Positions 18,378 to 27,917 of a stretch of DNA of 64,000 nt are shown one piece after another. Where the stretch lies: NCBI RefSeq assembly GCF_002028545.1, contig NZ_MWPQ01000049.1:1-64000 (forward strand), given 5' to 3'. Below the pieces are notes generated by a model. That model saw only the letters and a list, made by a program, of their open reading frames with translations. It made no database searches and had not been told where the DNA came from. Both the position numbers and the translations under genes were made by a program. Each line of letters opens with the position of its first letter. Position 1 is the stretch's first letter. This stretch comes from Nitrobacter vulgaris (lineage in GTDB: Bacteria; Pseudomonadota; Alphaproteobacteria; Rhizobiales; Xanthobacteraceae).

Positions 18378-18634
18378 ATCGGGCTCTGACTTTTGTCCGA
18401 TGTCGGGCGGATTGCGCAAATGGTTTGGCGCCTGTACGCAGGGTATATCGCAAACCTGATCTCGCTGTCATCGCACATTCGACGGGTTTTGCCGCCATTC
18501 GCGAGGCGATAACCACCACAGACGTCCGCGCAACAGATTGAGCAGCGCTCCCGCGTCGAGACAGTCCCCTTGCCCCGTTTCGGCAGACATGCAAAACCTG
18601 TCGAAGTTATCACCTGCGCTCCTCAACCGGACAA

Positions 18635-20509
18635 ATGCTCACGCTCGCACCTTCCCGATTCGGCCAACGTCTGACCGCGGCTTTAGAGAGGCTTGCGCTT
18701 ATCATTTCCGCCGTCGCTGCGGTCGGCTTTGTTGTTACGCTCTTACAAAACTGTTCACTTGGCTATGATTTCTCCGACGAAGGATATTACCTGAACTGGA
18801 TTTCAGGACCGTCGGACTTCACACCATCGATCAGCCGGTTCGGCTATGTTTACCATCCGCTGTATCTGATGCTCGACGGCAACATTTCCTCGCTGCGGCG
18901 GGCAAACGTCCTCATAACTTTTCTTCTGGCCGTCGCGGCCTGCATGTGCCTCCTCCGCCGGCTCGCCATGGAAACGGAAGGCTTTTCTTTCTGGCGTTCC
19001 GCGGACGGAATCGGATTGTCGATTGTCGCGGCCTGCTCTGCGACACTCATTCTCATTCTCGCAAGCTCACAATGGCTGCCAACTCCGAGCTATCTTAGCC
19101 TCACGTTCCAGGCATTGTTGATCTGCTGTATCGGTGTCGGCCTCGCGGAAAGTTCTGCTTCACTCGCGAGCATTGCCGGATGGATCGCAATCGGCATTGC
19201 CGGTTTTCTGGCGTTCTCCGCCAAACCGACGTCAGGCGTAGCGCTCCCGATCTTCGTGACAGGCCTTCTCGCCGTGACCGGGCGGCTGAAGTGGCGCATG
19301 TTAATGATTGCGGCGGGCGTGTCAGGCCTCGCTATGCTGATTCAGATCTTTACCATAGACGGATCAATCGGCGCGTTCATCCGGCACATGCGCAATGGCG
19401 CCGAGCTTGCGGACGAGCTAGCGGTCGGCCACACTCTTGTTGAATCTATGAGGGTGGGCACCTTCCATCTCGATCTCAAAGAAAAGATCGCTCTCGCGGC
19501 GACCACGGCGACCGTATTGCTGCTGGTCTGGCTGAATTATCTGGAAGGTTGCGCGGCCAACCTTATTGCCGCAACAGCTACGGCGGCTCTCGCCGTGCTA
19601 AGTGCGGCCTTGGTTTGGCAGATTATATCGTTTCCTTTTGATTACAGGATCTATCAGGGTGTTCAGTTTCTCGCGCTACTTTTTGCAGGGGTGCTCGGAT
19701 GCGTCGCCCTACAGATTGGCGGATCGACGCTGAGGCTGACCCGGGAACGCGCGGCGCTCGCCGTGTTCTTTGCAGTGCTGCCCTATGCCTTCGCATTCGG
19801 CAGCAATCTGAATTACTGGCGGACAGGCGCCGCCGCCGCCTTCTTCTGGACACTGGCTGCGATCGCCCTGCTCGCGCCAGCCAAGCTGGTGCCCGGTCAA
19901 GGACGCTCGCTATTGCCGGTAGCTGTCGTTGCGTTTGTCATGGCCGTTGTGTTCATGCGTCACGGCATGACACATCCCTACCGGCAGACCGCCCCGCTTT
20001 CCGAAAGCACCTCCGCCGCCCACTTCGGAGGCAGCGGTTCAACATTGCTTTTAACGCAGGATTTTGCGGCGTATATCGGGACTCTCCGATCGATGGCAGG
20101 CATCGGCGGCTTCAGGGTCCGAGATCCCGTGATCGATCTCACCGGACACTATCCCGGCGCGCTGTTTGCGATTGGCGCCAAACCGGTGGGCGAAGCCTGG
20201 CTGGTTGGAGGGTATTCCGGCAGCGACCACGTGGGAGAAAGAATACTAGAATCCGTCTCGTGCGTTACACTGGCTACCGCATGGATTTTGTCGGAACCAG
20301 CGGGGCTGCGCCACCTTTCGCCAGATATTCTTGATAGGTCAGGAATCGACATCGCGCGTGACTACGAGACCGTAGGCACTCTCGAATCGCCGACCGGAAC
20401 ATATCCGGACACCTACAAACAACAATTTCTCAGACCCAATCGAGCACCGCTGGACGCCGTAGCGGCGTGTAAAGTTGCACGTGCGGCCACGCAACAGAAG
20501 GCTCAATAA
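18635..20509 (+). CDS. Large polytopic membrane protein, GT-C-like, function unknown
   Basis: A 624-residue protein with around twelve hydrophobic segments. After the first segment comes a short acidic periplasmic motif FSDEGYYLNWI, like the Asp/Glu pair in loop 1 of GT-C glycosyltransferases (ArnT/PMT type) that use polyprenyl-phosphate sugars. The C-terminal ~150 residues are soluble and probably periplasmic. It ends ten bases from the convergent, similarly built protein at 20519, and both lie between UDP-sugar and CDP-sugar genes. A role in sugar transfer at the periplasmic side is inferred from topology and motif; no specific family is recognised. Confidence 0.6.
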   Translation: MLTLAPSRFGQRLTAALERLALIISAVAAVGFVVTLLQNCSLGYDFSDEGYYLNWISGPSDFTPSISRFGYVYHPLYLMLDGNISSLRRANVLITFLLAVAACMCLLRRLAMETEGFSFWRSADGIGLSIVAACSATLILILASSQWLPTPSYLSLTFQALLICCIGVGLAESSASLASIAGWIAIGIAGFLAFSAKPTSGVALPIFVTGLLAVTGRLKWRMLMIAAGVSGLAMLIQIFTIDGSIGAFIRHMRNGAELADELAVGHTLVESMRVGTFHLDLKEKIALAATTATVLLLVWLNYLEGCAANLIAATATAALAVLSAALVWQIISFPFDYRIYQGVQFLALLFAGVLGCVALQIGGSTLRLTRERAALAVFFAVLPYAFAFGSNLNYWRTGAAAAFFWTLAAIALLAPAKLVPGQGRSLLPVAVVAFVMAVVFMRHGMTHPYRQTAPLSESTSAAHFGGSGSTLLLTQDFAAYIGTLRSMAGIGGFRVRDPVIDLTGHYPGALFAIGAKPVGEAWLVGGYSGSDHVGERILESVSCVTLATAWILSEPAGLRHLSPDILDRSGIDIARDYETVGTLESPTGTYPDTYKQQFLRPNRAPLDAVAACKVARAATQQKAQ

Positions 20510-20518
20510 AGAAGCTTG

Positions 20519-22462
20519 CTACCTATTCCGTTGCATATAGATCAGACGTCCGCCCGGTACGCTCTCCTCGTCATATACGGACCGAAGTCTGGCAAGATCG
20601 ATCGGGATATCGGTATCGAGCAGCCCCCTTTGCGTCGCATTTTCGAGGCTGGTTCCGATGAACAACTTCTTGGGGCCGCTGTTCACTAGAAATTCCATCA
20701 GGCGTTCGAGATCGATACGGCGAACCAGTTCGACAACCCCCGGTCCCTGCAAGGCGGATCTCGTTGAAGTTTGTCCGTACAGTACACCCTGATCGAGAGC
20801 GATTATCCCCACCGGTTCACCCGGAAGCGTTTGCGACCGGATAAAGGAAATATCCTCGAGAATTTCGTTATTTGCCTGCGAAGGCGCGGATCGCGCCTGT
20901 GCAACGTTGTGCACGACGCCGGGAACGGCCGAGACAAAAAATGTGGCCGGAACAGTTATCGAAAGAAGCGCAAGTAGGGAAACAAATCTGACTCTTGTTG
21001 CCATCCCAGCGACAGTCCGATCAAGAAGGAAGAACAGCAATATGACGCTTGGCCACATAACAAGTCGAAGAACGAGGATGTGAGATCGCCCCACATAATA
21101 AACGGTCAACCCGACGCCAAGTAGAGCCAGATATGCGGCGAGTTCTAAGCTGCGATCATGCGTTCCATTGCCGATACAAACGGCGGCCATGAACAGAACC
21201 GCAAAAATGATTGTGGCATGAATGGTCCAATAGCTCGGGAATGCGGGAACAGCAATCATGCCGAAACCAGTCACCGCGAACACCTGCTGGAAAACAATGA
21301 GCCCCCGCAGATCTGCCGCGCCGTTCGATTTTACAAATAGAAATGCCACGAAGGGGACAACGAACAGCAGGCATCCGCAAAAATAAAACAACAGATTCTT
21401 TGCCGACTTCCGAAAAGCTGATTGGTCGCTCCAATTCCGATCCGAAAACGAGCCAAAACAGATGAAGCCCGCAAGAGATAGAAATACAGCCAGTCCGCTT
21501 TCCAGATTCCACGCTATGGCCGCACCGGAAAATATTCCGACCGCGAGATATTTGATTTTTTTCTGAGTTGATTGCAGCCAAACGGCCACCAGCAGACTCA
21601 CTGCCGGAAAGAAAAAGCGCAGTGGGTAGTATTGCAGAACGGGATCCACATTGTCATACCGCAAGTTGAATGCGGCGGTCATCACCAGACAAAGGGAGCC
21701 CCCCAGCAAGACAATCTTGTTTCTGATGATCAGAGACGTAAACGCCAGAGCGGACCAGACCGCAACGACAAGAAAAACGGCAAACGTTGAACTCACGACG
21801 AGGATAGAGCTTCCAAAGATACGCAAGACCGGCGTCAAAAACTCCCCATAGCACCCATACTGCGGTAGTACGTCGGCCAGGCATGTTCCGCCGCTCGCGA
21901 TCCTGATGAGCGATGAGGTGACGGCTTCGTAGTGCAGGCTTATCGGCCAACCGTAAAGCAGGCTTCCTTCGGTCCATACCCTTTGAGCAAGCACCAGACC
22001 GGTGGTTACGATATAGAGCGAGCCAACCGCTAGGACAGCAGTCTTGTTCTGAGCGACTCGAGGCGCGAAGAAAAACACTGTGACTGCCGCACCTATGCCG
22101 ATCAGAACAATGACCATCATCCGCGTATCACTGAACGACCTTTCAATTATGAGAACGGCCAGTGCGATAAGAGCCACACACCAGAAAATAAAAGGCGAGC
22201 TATCGTTTTCCTTACCCGACCAGCGCGCTACTATGGCCACGCCCAACAACAAGAGACCGCCGACCAAGGTAAGGCCAACGAACATGAACGGGTCTTGTGG
22301 TTCAGGGAAAACACCCACCGCGTTCGGCAACAACAACGATCGCGAATGTTGTATAACCCCCGGATCGGCCACCGGGGCAAAAGCCAGAAGCAGATATCCT
22401 GCCAGGACCAGGATCGCGCAGGCCGCAACAAACAGCCAATTTGAGTTCGATGACTGCTGCAT
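20519..22462 (-). CDS. Large polytopic membrane protein of the polysaccharide locus, function unknown
   Basis: About 647 residues from ATG 22462, chosen because GGACGAGG precedes it; the open frame allows 22567. There are roughly twelve to fourteen hydrophobic segments, two long hydrophobic blocks separated by an exposed loop with cysteines (SGGTCLADVLPQYGCYGEFL), and a C-terminal soluble domain of ~120 residues. The DPVLQYYPLRFFFPAVSLLVAVWLQ segment and overall plan suggest an O-antigen modifying or GT-C-type transferase. GtrA- and GtrB-like genes lie upstream on the same strand, so this could be the serotype-specific GtrC-like partner. That is inference; sequence alone does not name it. Confidence 0.6.
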   Translation of the reverse strand: MQQSSNSNWLFVAACAILVLAGYLLLAFAPVADPGVIQHSRSLLLPNAVGVFPEPQDPFMFVGLTLVGGLLLLGVAIVARWSGKENDSSPFIFWCVALIALAVLIIERSFSDTRMMVIVLIGIGAAVTVFFFAPRVAQNKTAVLAVGSLYIVTTGLVLAQRVWTEGSLLYGWPISLHYEAVTSSLIRIASGGTCLADVLPQYGCYGEFLTPVLRIFGSSILVVSSTFAVFLVVAVWSALAFTSLIIRNKIVLLGGSLCLVMTAAFNLRYDNVDPVLQYYPLRFFFPAVSLLVAVWLQSTQKKIKYLAVGIFSGAAIAWNLESGLAVFLSLAGFICFGSFSDRNWSDQSAFRKSAKNLLFYFCGCLLFVVPFVAFLFVKSNGAADLRGLIVFQQVFAVTGFGMIAVPAFPSYWTIHATIIFAVLFMAAVCIGNGTHDRSLELAAYLALLGVGLTVYYVGRSHILVLRLVMWPSVILLFFLLDRTVAGMATRVRFVSLLALLSITVPATFFVSAVPGVVHNVAQARSAPSQANNEILEDISFIRSQTLPGEPVGIIALDQGVLYGQTSTRSALQGPGVVELVRRIDLERLMEFLVNSGPKKLFIGTSLENATQRGLLDTDIPIDLARLRSVYDEESVPGGRLIYMQRNR

Positions 22463-22616
22463 CCTCGTCCGCCGCAAGCATTTGACGGCGCTTCTTAGCG
22501 GCTTGGCTGTGTTACTGCAAATTCTGATCGTTGGTCCCACACGCTCCCGGAATGGTGATGATATCATTCACATCTGAGTGCCACCGCCCGCTTGTGCTAG
22601 CGCAGCCCGCAATACT

Positions 22617-23612
22617 TCACGCGTGGATTTTCCGCTCCAGTTGCCCCTGCAATGCCAACAAGACCGGCATTCCCGATATAATGAAGGTCGTATCGATCGA
22701 GTGGGTGACCGCAGCCAGGAAAGCACCCAGCTCCAGTCTCAGCGTGCTAGACATCGCGGCGAACTGAGGATCGACAGCGCATCTTCGCCCTTCGATCCGA
22801 ATCGAAGGCGCAGCCTCACCGAAATCGAGCATTGCATTGAACGCATCACGCTCGATTTTAAGAATTCGTTTCCGGCCGCGGGCGGCGACATCGCAAAGAA
22901 ATTCGTAACGGCCGCCGGCATCGTCTGCAAATTCGAGCCGCCCGCGGCTTCGATCTTCGCTTGCATCGACAATCCGCCAGTCTGCACGGGGTGCAAATGC
23001 CTGAAAGATGGAAAATGCATGGGGCAGCAAGTCCGACAGCAGGCCGACTTCCGCATGCCGCGCTTTGACTGCGCCGTGGCGAAATTCGCCCGCGACATCG
23101 TCCCATCGCAGGCAAAGCCTGAGCGGTCCGGCTCTCCGCTTCGCAATTTCCCCGGCCAGTTGGTGCAAGGCCGGCAGATAGGCGAACTCAGTACCGATCG
23201 CGAGAACGCGCCCCGTCTCCTGCGCGGCCTCCAATAGATATTGTCCGCCTTGCGCATCGACGCTGATCGGCTTTTCGACCAGCACATCCAGCCCCAACTG
23301 CAACGCCTCGCACACGTCACGAATGTGATCGCGCGGGCGACTGGCGACGATCGCGACTACCGGCCGCGCCCCCGATTCCATCGCCTCGCCAAGAGTTGCA
23401 GCTATACAGATCCCGGCTAACTCGCGCCGCTCAGCCGCCCAGGCGCGGACTGCATCGGGATCGGTACGAGCTGCAATCGTGATCCCGCGACCCGACCCGC
23501 GTGCAGCCGCAACTACCGATGCCCATGTCCGTCCCCAACGGCCGCCGCCAACGATAATCACCGGCAGATCGGTTGCCGCCATTTGCCAGAAAGCTGCAAG
23601 GTCGGAAGGCAT
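22617..23612 (-). CDS. Gfo/Idh/MocA family oxidoreductase
   Basis: About 331 residues from ATG 23612; the frame is open much further upstream but that part lies antiparallel or out of frame with the methyltransferase gene and is not real. An N-terminal nucleotide-binding motif DLPVIIVGGGRWGRTWASV is followed by the family hallmark LDVLVEKPISVDAQGGQYLLEAAQ (EKP with catalytic Lys) and a GLLSDLLPHAFSIFQAFA segment that includes the conserved His. Members oxidise or reduce sugar carbons with NAD(P). As last gene of the seven-gene rfb/gtr operon it may reduce or oxidise the CDP-keto-sugar, an inference from context. Confidence 0.82.
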   Translation of the reverse strand: MPSDLAAFWQMAATDLPVIIVGGGRWGRTWASVVAAARGSGRGITIAARTDPDAVRAWAAERRELAGICIAATLGEAMESGARPVVAIVASRPRDHIRDVCEALQLGLDVLVEKPISVDAQGGQYLLEAAQETGRVLAIGTEFAYLPALHQLAGEIAKRRAGPLRLCLRWDDVAGEFRHGAVKARHAEVGLLSDLLPHAFSIFQAFAPRADWRIVDASEDRSRGRLEFADDAGGRYEFLCDVAARGRKRILKIERDAFNAMLDFGEAAPSIRIEGRRCAVDPQFAAMSSTLRLELGAFLAAVTHSIDTTFIISGMPVLLALQGQLERKIHA

Positions 23613-23635
23613 ATCAACCAGCAATTGCCTTTGAA

Positions 23636-24370
23636 TCAGGACGGTTTCCGAGCGCTCAGATAATATTGCGCCCCGAACGGAAGGTGACCTAACAGGGAGT
23701 CGAGACCCGTCAAGAAGGGGCCGGCAGGAGGCACCGAAATGATCGTCCGCGTGTGAACGTCGTCGAATCCCGCTCGCGCAAAGAGCCGGCGCAACCTGCC
23801 TGGCCGCAACAATACCGCGTCCTTGTCGATCTCGCAGGTCTTCACGATATACTGCGTCGCAGGATTGTAGGGATTGTGTTCGAACACCAGCGCCAGCCCG
23901 CCCGGCTTGATGACGCGGCGCATCTCGGCGACGAACGCCGCCCATTGCGGAGGCGGCACATGGTGCATCACACATACGGTAAATGCGAGCGAGAACTCGC
24001 CGTCGGCATAGGGCAATCGTTCGCCGTCGAAAGTCGCATAGCGCACGAAGGGATGGCGCCTGGCCGCCAGTTCGACGCTGTAGGCAGATACGTCGATGCC
24101 GTGCAACTCGCCGAACTTTCCCTCAAGCCCGGCATGATACGCGCCGAGCCCGCAACCAAGATCAAGCACGTCAATGCTGCCGATATCGGTGAAATGATCG
24201 CGCGCTAACCGCAGGATATGCTCGCGCTTGACGTCGATATAGAACGCATGCTCGCGGCCGCCGAACGAGAGCGCCGCGTTGATTTTGTCTTCATAGTCGC
24301 CGGCGACATCGTCGAAATCCTTCGCCACCTGCGCCTGCGTTATCTGCCGTCGGTCACTTTCGCTCATCAT
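23636..24370 (-). CDS. Class I SAM-dependent methyltransferase
   Basis: About 244 residues starting with two ATGs at 24370/24367; the first overlaps the stop of the GtrA-like gene as ATGA. Motif I is IDVLDLGCGLGAYHAGLEGKFGELHGIDVS, the acidic loop is GERLPYADGEFSLAFTVCVMHHVPP, and EMRRVIKPGGLALVFEHNPYNP follows. The open frame continues to 25105, but this belongs to non-coding frame over rfbF. It probably methylates a sugar or sugar-linked lipid made by the same operon. Specific substrate unknown. Confidence 0.82.
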   Translation of the reverse strand: MMSESDRRQITQAQVAKDFDDVAGDYEDKINAALSFGGREHAFYIDVKREHILRLARDHFTDIGSIDVLDLGCGLGAYHAGLEGKFGELHGIDVSAYSVELAARRHPFVRYATFDGERLPYADGEFSLAFTVCVMHHVPPPQWAAFVAEMRRVIKPGGLALVFEHNPYNPATQYIVKTCEIDKDAVLLRPGRLRRLFARAGFDDVHTRTIISVPPAGPFLTGLDSLLGHLPFGAQYYLSARKPS

Positions 24371-24855
24371 GGGTCCCGGGCTGAAGGCGATGCGTCCTCG
24401 GTCTTGTGCGTCGCGAAGACCCAGCCACGAAATATGAAGAAATTCGCGACCGGAATAAGAACACAGATGGCAGCCGCGCCAATGAAATACGGCCAGGCCA
24501 GCACGTCGACCGTGATCGCCATGACGCACCAGGCAATCAAGAAACCGGCCAACGACGTGATGACGAAGCGCGTCATCTGATCGAGCGAATCCGTATTTGT
24601 TCGAAAAGTGAAACGACTCTGCAAGAGATAGGACACACCGAGCGACAGCAGATACGCGCAAACCGAAGCGGCCGTCGGCGGCAGTCCAACCGCTAGGACC
24701 AGCACGTTTGTGAGCAGGAAATAGACCAGCGTCGCCACAGCGCCGGACAGTCCGAAGCGGGCCACCCGGTGCAGCGACGGCGGCAACACTGAGCGCAGCA
24801 GCGAGGTAGCCATATCCACGCGATCTGTAGCGGGTTTGGTTGGTTGCACGGACAT
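24367..24855 (-). CDS. GtrA-like membrane protein
   Basis: About 162 residues with four membrane segments. It shows the GtrA/PF04138-type pattern VARFGLSGAVATLVYFLLTNVLV, the middle SYLLQSRFTFRT motif, and the closing NFFIFRGWVFA. GtrA proteins are thought to help flip polyprenyl-phosphate-linked sugars made by GtrB. The ATG at 24855 is two bases past the rfbF stop, and the gene end overlaps the next start by ATGA, so tight translational coupling is expected. A GtrB-like transferase is encoded upstream at 26845-27891. Confidence 0.88.
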   Translation of the reverse strand: MSVQPTKPATDRVDMATSLLRSVLPPSLHRVARFGLSGAVATLVYFLLTNVLVLAVGLPPTAASVCAYLLSLGVSYLLQSRFTFRTNTDSLDQMTRFVITSLAGFLIAWCVMAITVDVLAWPYFIGAAAICVLIPVANFFIFRGWVFATHKTEDASPSARDP

Positions 24856-24857
24856 GG

Positions 24858-25631
24858 CTACCAGCACTTCCAGGGCGCCCTGCCCGAATTCCACAACGCC
24901 TCCAGTTCGCGCTGATCGCGCAGCGTATCCATCGGTCGCCAGAAGCCGCGATGCCGATAAGCGGCGAGCGCACCGTCCCGCGAAAGCCGCTCGAGCGGCT
25001 CCCTCTCCCATGTCGTGTCGTCATCGTCGATGTAATCAACCACGGATGGCTCGACGACGAAAAAGCCGCCGTTGATCCATCCCATCTCGCCGTCCGGCTT
25101 CTCATGAAAACGGGTCACGGTTTCGGAGGTCTCGTCGATATCAAGGATACCGAACCGGCCCGGCGACGGAACGGCGGTCACCGTCGCCAAACGACCATGC
25201 GAGCGGTGAAAATCCACCAGCGCGCGAATGTTTACATCGGAAACGCCGTCGCCATAGGTCAGGCAGTATGTCTCGTTGCCGACGAAGGGCGCAATGCGCT
25301 TGATGCGCCCGCCCGTCATGGTGGTCAGTCCGGTATTTACGAGCGTGACCGTCCAGCGCTCGCTGGCATCGCCGTGAAAATCGACGCGGTTTTCTCCAAG
25401 ATGCACGGTGACGTCGTAGTTCTCGACAAAGTAATTGACGAAATAGGACTTGAGCATATGGCTCTTGTAGCCGCAGCAAACGACGAATTCATCAAAGCCG
25501 GCAGCCGCATACATTTTCATGATATGCCAGATGATCGGACGGTCACCAACTTCGACCAGCGGTTTTGGCAGGAGTTGTGTCGCTTCGGACAAGCGCGTCC
25601 CCAGTCCTCCTGCCAAGATGACGACTTTCAT
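24858..25631 (-). CDS. rfbF: Glucose-1-phosphate cytidylyltransferase
   Basis: About 257 residues, the standard RfbF length, from ATG 25631. The N-terminus MKVVILAGGLGTRLSEATQL and the next LPKPLVEVGDRPIIWHIMKMYAAAG are the sugar-nucleotidyltransferase signature; the CTP-specific RfbF blocks YGDGVSDVNIRALVDFHRSHG, PGRFGILDID and GWINGGFFVVEPSVVDYID follow. It makes CDP-glucose from CTP and glucose-1-phosphate, the first step of CDP-6-deoxy and 3,6-dideoxy sugar synthesis. The CDP-glucose dehydratase gene lies directly upstream (155-base gap), the standard pairing. Confidence 0.95.
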   Translation of the reverse strand: MKVVILAGGLGTRLSEATQLLPKPLVEVGDRPIIWHIMKMYAAAGFDEFVVCCGYKSHMLKSYFVNYFVENYDVTVHLGENRVDFHGDASERWTVTLVNTGLTTMTGGRIKRIAPFVGNETYCLTYGDGVSDVNIRALVDFHRSHGRLATVTAVPSPGRFGILDIDETSETVTRFHEKPDGEMGWINGGFFVVEPSVVDYIDDDDTTWEREPLERLSRDGALAAYRHRGFWRPMDTLRDQRELEALWNSGRAPWKCW

Positions 25632-25786
25632 TCCATTCGCCCAATATTTGATGTGGCGGTCATTATGGTCCGCTTTTCCCGGCCGGGCAATAAACCCAGC
25701 ACGCCGCGCCAGGCCGAGCAACCGGCAGGCCTCCCTATCTCCGAGCGCGACGCCAATTCTCCGCAACGCGCCCGAAGCGCCATCCG

Positions 25787-26848
25787 TTACACTTTAAAGA
25801 AATCGGATATATCGCGCTCGACAAGGACTGAGGCGTGCATACCCGCCGCGTGGTCCCGATACCATGCGGCCGTACGCCTGATCGCTTCATCCGATCTCCA
25901 GCGGGGATGCCATCCAAGTTCGCGACGCGCCAGCGACGAATCTATCGTGAGCTTTCCCGCCTCATGCTTTGCGTCGGCTGACTCCGGAGCCGCCGTCCAT
26001 GCCGCTCCGCCTCCCCACGCGGCGACGAAGAGGTCGGCAACCTCCTGGACCGTCATGGCATCCTCCTGCGCCGGGCCGAAGTTCCAGGACGTGCGCGCAG
26101 TTCTTCTGCCGGCCAGGGACTCGGCGAGCATCAAATATCCAGCCAGGGGATCGAGAACGTGCTGCCACGGACGCATCGATCGCGGGTGGCGAGCGAACAG
26201 CGGCTGTCCGGCCGAGATTGCCCGCGCTGCGTCTGGAAGCAGACGGTACTCGGCCCAGTCGCCTCCGCCGATGACATTGCCGGCGCGCGCCGTTGCGGCC
26301 CGCGGAGCGCTGTCGCCAGCAAAGAACGAGCTGACCATGGCCTCCGTCGCTATCTCGGCCGCAGCCTTGGAGGCGCTGTACGGGTCGGCTCCGCCCAACG
26401 CATCATGCTCGCGGTAACCCCAGGCCCATTCGTTGTTGCGATACACCTTGTCGCTGGTCACCACGACGATGGCCTTGAGGTCCAGCGCTTGCCGCGCGGC
26501 TTCCAGCACCCGCACCGTTCCCATCACATTGGTTTCGAACGTACCCACCGGATCGACATATGACGCCAGAACGATGGGCTGAGCCGCGAGGTGAAAAACG
26601 ATGTCGGCGCGGGAGCCCGACAACGCCGCCGTCAGAGCGGGCAAATCATTGACGTCACCGAGATGATGGGAATGGCCAGCGAGATTCAGCTCCCTATAAA
26701 GCAAGCGCTCACGTTCGTCTCGACCGAACCCGATGCTTTCAGCGCCCATGTGGGCCAGGAGCGAACAGAGCCACGCCCCCTTGAAGCCCATGTGCCCGGT
26801 CACGAACACGCGCTTACCCTTCCAGAATCCGCGATCGATCAGCCTCAT
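25787..26848 (-). CDS. rfbG: CDP-glucose 4,6-dehydratase
   Basis: About 353 residues of the extended short-chain dehydrogenase family. The NAD-binding start is KRVFVTGHMGFKGAWLCSLLAHMGA, the catalytic region has VTSDKVYRNNEWAWGYREHDALGGADPYSASKAAAE with the YxxxK pair, and the RfbG-type RAGNVIGGGDWAEYRLLPDAARA and RHPRSMRPWQHVLDPL are clear. It converts CDP-glucose to CDP-4-keto-6-deoxyglucose. ATG 26848 overlaps the stop of the GT2 gene (ATGA). No RfbH-type 3-dehydratase is visible in the window, so the product need not go on to a 3,6-dideoxyhexose. Confidence 0.94.
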   Translation of the reverse strand: MRLIDRGFWKGKRVFVTGHMGFKGAWLCSLLAHMGAESIGFGRDERERLLYRELNLAGHSHHLGDVNDLPALTAALSGSRADIVFHLAAQPIVLASYVDPVGTFETNVMGTVRVLEAARQALDLKAIVVVTSDKVYRNNEWAWGYREHDALGGADPYSASKAAAEIATEAMVSSFFAGDSAPRAATARAGNVIGGGDWAEYRLLPDAARAISAGQPLFARHPRSMRPWQHVLDPLAGYLMLAESLAGRRTARTSWNFGPAQEDAMTVQEVADLFVAAWGGGAAWTAAPESADAKHEAGKLTIDSSLARRELGWHPRWRSDEAIRRTAAWYRDHAAGMHASVLVERDISDFFKV

Positions 26849-27891
26849 GTTTGCTGGTCCGACCACCGCAGCAAATCCTTCTCGATCTTTTCGATCGGCC
26901 GGTCAAAATTCACAAGGTCGGCGATGATCGTCGGCGGGCGCATACGCACCTGGTCGTAAATGCGCCCCACATAAATGCCGAGCACCCCAAGGAAGAGGCT
27001 GTTCAGGCCGATGCCGAACAATATGAGGATCTGCGTCGTGGTGAAGCCTCGTGGAGTGGCCTCTGCGGAAACCAGATGCAGCACCAGATAAAAGGTCGCC
27101 AGCAAAACGGCGGCGAGCGCAATAAACATGCCGATGTAGAACGAGATGCGCAGAGGCAGACTCGAATGAGCCAGGATACCGTCCATCGCGAGCCGCAGCA
27201 GGCTGCGAAACTTGAACTTGCTTTCATTGTGAAGGCGCTCGGAGCGATCGAAAGGGATTCCGATCTGGCGCCGCGCCAGCGATGATATCAGCCCGCGCAG
27301 ATACATGTGCGGTTCGTGTATCGGGCGAAGCCGCTCGATTACGGAGCGATCGATCAGCCGGAAATCGCCGGCGTCGAGAATCAGATGGGGGCCGTCAAGA
27401 CGACGCAAGAGGCGATAGTAGGCGCGCCGGCCACGGCGCAGAAGCAGGCTCTCTTTCCGGTTCCGCCGAACGCCGACGACGACGTCGTAGCCATCCCTCC
27501 ATTTCTTGAGAAACGGCCCGAACATCGACGGCGGGTCCTGAAGGTCCGCATCGATCTGGATTGCCGCAGCGCCGCGCGCCAGCCGGTATCCGGTCAGCAC
27601 CGATTTCTGGAAACCGAAATTTCGCGCAAAACGCACCACGCGTACCTCGGGGTCGTGCGCGGCGATCTGAGACAGCTTTGCAAAAGTCAGATCAGTTGAA
27701 TAGTTGTCGGTAAAGAGAAATTCGAACCGGTAGTCGTCGAGTCCCGCGGCAACACGCTTCAATTCGGCATAGGTCTTGTCGATATTATCCTGTTCATTGA
27801 ACACCGGCACGACGATCGAAATGAGCGGCCTAGCGCAAGTCTCCGCTCTCGCGAAACCAGTCGCCTCGCTCAGTGTTACGGTATTGGTCAA
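26845..27891 (-). CDS. GtrB-like glycosyltransferase family 2 membrane protein
   Basis: A 348-residue GT2 protein with an N-terminal catalytic domain and two C-terminal membrane segments (about residues 240-265 and 275-300). The GT-A motifs are ISIVVPVFNEQDNID, FLFTDNYSTDLTF, IDADLQDPPSMF, and DAGDFRLIDRSVIE. This domain plan is that of GtrB/DPM1-like polyprenyl-phosphate glycosyltransferases, which load a sugar onto undecaprenyl phosphate for periplasmic decoration of O-antigen. With the GtrA-like protein downstream it forms a probable Gtr pair around rfbG and rfbF, suggesting that the CDP-derived sugar or glucose is the cargo. Confidence 0.88.
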   Translation of the reverse strand: MTNTVTLSEATGFARAETCARPLISIVVPVFNEQDNIDKTYAELKRVAAGLDDYRFEFLFTDNYSTDLTFAKLSQIAAHDPEVRVVRFARNFGFQKSVLTGYRLARGAAAIQIDADLQDPPSMFGPFLKKWRDGYDVVVGVRRNRKESLLLRRGRRAYYRLLRRLDGPHLILDAGDFRLIDRSVIERLRPIHEPHMYLRGLISSLARRQIGIPFDRSERLHNESKFKFRSLLRLAMDGILAHSSLPLRISFYIGMFIALAAVLLATFYLVLHLVSAEATPRGFTTTQILILFGIGLNSLFLGVLGIYVGRIYDQVRMRPPTIIADLVNFDRPIEKIEKDLLRWSDQQT

Positions 27892-27917
27892 GATCGCATG
27901 TCCAGTTATCGCGGCGG

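Noticed and set aside
23613-23975. Upstream extension of the Gfo/Idh/MocA frame
   Set aside because: It overlaps the coding frame of the methyltransferase and lacks any relation to the family N-terminus.
24371-25105. Upstream extension of the methyltransferase frame
   Set aside because: It runs through GtrA-like and rfbF coding sequence in the wrong frame; the real start is the ATG pair at 24370/24367.
24840-26417. Plus-strand open frame of 525 codons opposite rfbF and rfbG
   Set aside because: Both opposite genes carry unmistakable catalytic motifs; the plus-strand translation is Ala/Arg/Pro-rich with no family features.
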